From assembly GCA_032629725.1 (NCBI GenBank), contig JAFEVB010000008.1:248001-312000 (forward strand): a DNA stretch of 64,000 bases. Reading direction: 5' to 3'. Below the pieces are notes generated by a model. The model was not told where the DNA came from. It did no database searches and worked only from the letters and a program-made list of their open reading frames with translations. This document shows positions 60,861 to 64,000 of this stretch, one piece after another. The position numbers and the translations under genes are program-made. The DNA comes from Gremmenia infestans. Its lineage: Eukaryota > Ascomycota > Leotiomycetes > Helotiales > Hamatocanthoscyphaceae. Every line of letters starts with the position of its first letter. The stretch's first letter is position 1.

Positions 60861-62269
60861 TATTTAACCGTTTTTGTTTTTTTTAGCTTTCCTCTATTAT
60901 CTAAGCTTGCTTTAATATATAGAAATAGACTATTATTATTAGCTAATATTTCCTTCTAATAATCTCTAAAATAAGACTATAGACTAGATTACTATAATAT
61001 ATATTAAGATAAGAAAATAGTTAAGATATAATAAGGTTAAAACTAGAGGGTTAATATATATAAAATAATAGAATAATGTCTCTACCTGCAAAGTAAGACA
61101 TACCTGATAAATCATAGGTACCTTACTCTAAAGCTGTGAACATATTAAAATTTCTCTATATTTTTATTTTTATTATATTATATACCTCTCCTAAACACTC
61201 CTAGCCTATTAATTCTATTATTTTTAATTATATTATTACCGCCTACCTATATTAGAAAGGGCCTCTTTTTATAGTATAATAGGACCTCTTAACCCGCGAT
61301 ACTACCACTAGGTTCTTTTCGCCTTTTAAAGTAATATATCAATTAGATATATATTTCCGAGTTTAATTATAATATAAAAATGTCTTTCTTATTATTATGG
61401 CGGTTAGAGCGCGCTATATTATATACTATTACTATATAGGCTAATACCTCCCCTAATAAGCGATTAAGGATCGCGGTATGGTTATAGTTAGAGCAAAAAG
61501 TGGCTCTATACGCAGCTAATAAAATCGGCCGTCCCCTTCCTACGTGCTAAACTTCCAACTTTTGCTTCTAGCTTTTTACTTCTTCTTTTTGCGCTCTGCC
61601 TAGAACGAACCATTTTAATAAGCGCTATCTGCAAGCATAATAATAGAGTGTAGAACAAGGGACATTACTATAATCTGCAAGACACGGTATAATCTAGGCA
61701 CGCCTTGCAATAATACTTAACTAGCTCTATCTATATTAGCCTCTATGGTAGTAATAGTATTAGTATTATAAATAAGATAACTCGACTGGCAGCGGTTTAG
61801 CAATAGCATACTAAAGGATATATACCTATGGAAGGTTTAAGAAATATGCTATTTATAGCTGATATCCCTATTAAGAACCTCTAAGAAACGTGCATTTTAG
61901 CATAATATAATAGAATAACACTTAAATTCCTAGCGGTTAATTATCTATTTCTATAAATAACTACCTTACCCCGCAGCCCCTTATCTTTTCTTAATATTAA
62001 TATCTACCTTAATATTAATATCCGCCTAGCTTTAAAAGCATTTCCTTCCGGTTTCTATTCTCTATTCTAGTACACTTATACGTCTATATAATATTTACCT
62101 TTCTTAGAAGCTGTACTAACAGTTTCCTTATAGTTTATTAATTCTAATATATATATATAAGATATAAGAAAATAGTTAAACTATAGCTGCATAGTTAAGG
62201 TTAGCGGTATTAAAGATTGCGGCAAAAAAGGAATAGCTAATTATAAGGGCGTTATAGAGAATCCGATTT
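60861..62269. other. RIP-degraded DNA, no gene recognised
   Basis: A 20-bp motif 'cttaatattaatatc' is doubled at about 61991-62022. Otherwise nothing recognised. Confidence 0.35.
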
Positions 62270-62985
62270 TATATTAGTCAGGTTAGTGCAGTAACTATAA
62301 ACCTTAGCATAGAGCTGGAATATACAGGTAGATACGAATTATATTAGGACTATATATCTACTAAATCGTTCTAAATTAGAGCTAATACTAAATCTACTAT
62401 CGGCATAGACCTAGCTTGGAAAAAATAATAGGACTGCACTTCCTATTCAACCTATAAAGCTAAAGTCAATCAAGTTAAGATAACTACCCTTATCTATTAT
62501 AATATTACTAGGACTAAAGTCACCGTGGCTAAAGCCAGCAGCATAAAGGCGATCAAGTGTTTGCTTAATATTATTAGCTCGCGCTTATAACTCAGACGAT
62601 TTAAGTTTAGAGAGCTTTTTTATTTAGTACCCGCAAGTAATCCTATTATCCAGGACGGGTTGCTAGTTGATTTCTATAATAGGCAATCCAAGCTTTGCTA
62701 GTTTAATAAGCATATTAAATTTATATTAAATAAGCTTAATAGATAGGTCGTCTAAATGGGCAAGCTTTAGAATAGGAAATTAATAGTGCTTAGTAATTCG
62801 AATAGATATATAAGATCTGTAATCAAGTATTATTAAGTCTTTCTAGATTATAGCTATCTTATAACTTTAATATACTAATAAAACCTTGACGTTCTTAAGG
62901 AGAGTAAAAGTTATAAGATTAAGGTACTTAGGTAAACCCGACCAAGTGATAGAGAAAGGCTAGTAATAGTAATTAATAATATATT
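62270..62985 (-). pseudogene. Protein-kinase-fold relic with HGD loop
   Basis: On the minus strand one frame from about 62985 to 62300 reads through a beta-rich N-lobe-like part (LNLITFTLLKNVKVLL) and a helix to the diagnostic segment GFSHGDFSPSNIIIDKGSYL at about 62470-62530, followed by LIDFSFIG. HGDxxxxN matches the catalytic loop, and IDF stands for the metal-binding DFG, of kinases and kinase-like phosphotransferases that use HGD rather than HRD. Two or three TAA/TAG and one TGA lie downstream, probably former Trp or Gln. A distinct Gly-rich loop or lysine is not evident. Length of about 230 codons is short for a full kinase, so it may be truncated. Small HGD-type kinases of this kind are numerous in filamentous fungi; substrate unknown. 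Confidence 0.65.
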
Positions 62986-64000
62986 AGTACGATCCACGGA
63001 GTCCTGCACTTTAAGGTAGTATTATAGGCTTAGCTTTATATCCCCGTAGGGTCTAAGGGGTTTATATTATATACGAATTTATTAATATTTATAGAGGAGG
63101 TATGCCTTAGGGTTTCGTTTGCCGGCTATTACTATGCAACCTTATTTAGAGGGAGCGCTCTCCTATATCTAATTAGCTAGCAGTAGATTAGTGCACTAGA
63201 TAATCTAAACCTTCTACGGGTTTTCGCAATTAAGAGCGAGCTATATTAGGCTTCGTAGCTGGAAATCAGAATAGATACTAGCTAGACGTTTTATTTAGGT
63301 TAGGAGAACTGCGCAACTCCCTTAATTATAGTAGCACTTCCTACTAAAATATTAAATGTTAAAGTTACTATAAAGTCGGCGGCTTAAAGAATATGCAAGG
63401 CTGCTATAGCAACTATACGTAGCAAATAACTTTGTGAATAGAGATAACAAATTAACCATAATTGCTCTATAAAGAATCAGTCAAGAACCTAAAGCTGAAA
63501 ATAAGAGAGAGGCCGTACTATATACTATATTATAAAGCCGAAGTTTTTAATCCTTTAGAGATAGAGGGACACTTACCGTCACTAATTTCTTAGACCATTT
63601 AAAGACTTTAGCTTTAGGAAAAAGTCTTCTAATATTAGCTATAGCTAACTCTAGGCGCCTAAGGCTTTAATTGCACCGCACTGCGTCTTAGCTCTCCGCG
63701 GATAAAAAATTTTATTTATCTGCGGAGAGGTCTTAGGATAAAGGATAGATATAAAGTAAGACTATAATAAGTCCGGGCGTAAACATAGTAAATTTTATCT
63801 CGGCTAATATATATTACTAAGCAATAATATATATGGCCCCTCTTATTACACCAGTATAACTTCCAGACTATATTCTTTTTTTCTATAAGTATTATTAAAA
63901 TTTAAAGCTATATTATTTCGTAATAGAACCTTTCCTTAAGTGCTTTAAATTTTAAAAATACTTTAATAGTTAAGATTAGATAGGGGGGAATAGTAGAAGC
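62986..64000. other. RIP-degraded to weakly mutated DNA, no gene named
   Basis: A + strand frame at about 63070-63430 is fairly open (FAGYYYATLFRGSALLYLI) but unidentified. From 63420 to 63600 several CA dinucleotides survive, so mutation is lighter there. Confidence 0.3.

Larger units (their letters stand above)
1..64000. other. Window-wide RIP-mutated, AT-rich fungal DNA
   Basis: The whole window has the signature of repeat-induced point mutation: TA is extremely common, CA and TG are depleted, and the surviving CA/TG are mostly in GCA/TGC. Identified genes (ferric reductase, DUF3723) are broken by TAA/TAG at positions where glutamine or tryptophan is expected, with no frameshift seen in the parts checked. 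RIP acts on duplicated DNA in Pezizomycotina before meiosis, so most of this sequence was once repeated in the genome. No intact gene is left. Confidence 0.9.

Noticed and set aside
1..64000. Starship captain (DUF3435 tyrosine recombinase)
   Set aside because: I looked for a recombinase-like frame and for an element boundary on both strands and saw nothing I could support.
1..64000. Mitochondrial, plasmid or bacterial origin suggested by AT-richness
   Set aside because: The identified genes are nuclear fungal families, stops are TAA/TAG from C-to-T and G-to-A change, and no organellar gene or bacterial ribosome-binding pattern is present.

Overview
The window looks like nuclear DNA of a filamentous ascomycete (Pezizomycotina) that has been heavily damaged by repeat-induced point mutation (RIP). 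From end to end it is AT-rich and crowded with TA. CpA and TpG are scarce and most survivors sit in GCA/TGC. TAA and TAG interrupt every long reading frame while TGA is rare. No intact gene longer than about 130 codons is present, and I see no rRNA, tRNA, CRISPR or bacterial operon. The DNA is a graveyard of formerly coding sequence.

Four relics can be assigned by motif: a ferric-reductase-like membrane oxidoreductase (40.4-42.2 kb, +), a DUF3723-family protein (35.9-39.5 kb, +), a protein-kinase-fold protein with an HGD loop (62.3-63.0 kb, -), and the first residues of a short-chain dehydrogenase (2.67 kb, +). A zinc-finger-like fragment with an RGGRP motif lies at 8.7-9.2 kb (-). Other long relics keep one frame over one to three kilobases but I could not name them: 22.6-24.5 (+), 26.6-28.0 (+), 33.6-35.3 (-), 51.4-54.9 (-) and 57.7-60.9 kb (+). 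Stop density alone does not separate coding from non-coding DNA here, because RIP raises TAA/TAG in every frame, so unnamed relics carry low to moderate confidence.

Layout: 0-15 kb, scattered relics plus one member of an inverted repeat pair; 15-19 kb, the second member and a + strand relic; 22-30 kb, a run of + strand relics; 33.6-42.3 kb, the most informative block, with two divergent genes around a minisatellite-filled spacer followed by the ferric reductase; 44-50 kb, tandem duplications and a - strand relic; 51-55 kb, a less mutated - strand block; 57.7-60.9 kb, a long gene with an internal octapeptide minisatellite; 62-63 kb, the kinase relic.

DUF3723 proteins and ferric reductases are recurrent cargo of Starships, the giant fungal transposons moved by DUF3435 tyrosine recombinases. 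Their adjacency suggests a RIP-killed Starship or Starship-derived block. No captain recombinase or element boundary was recognised, so this is an inference. In the minisatellite gene, repeated glutamine codons show that C in ACA was almost always lost while C in GCA was often spared, giving a built-in reading of RIP sequence preference.
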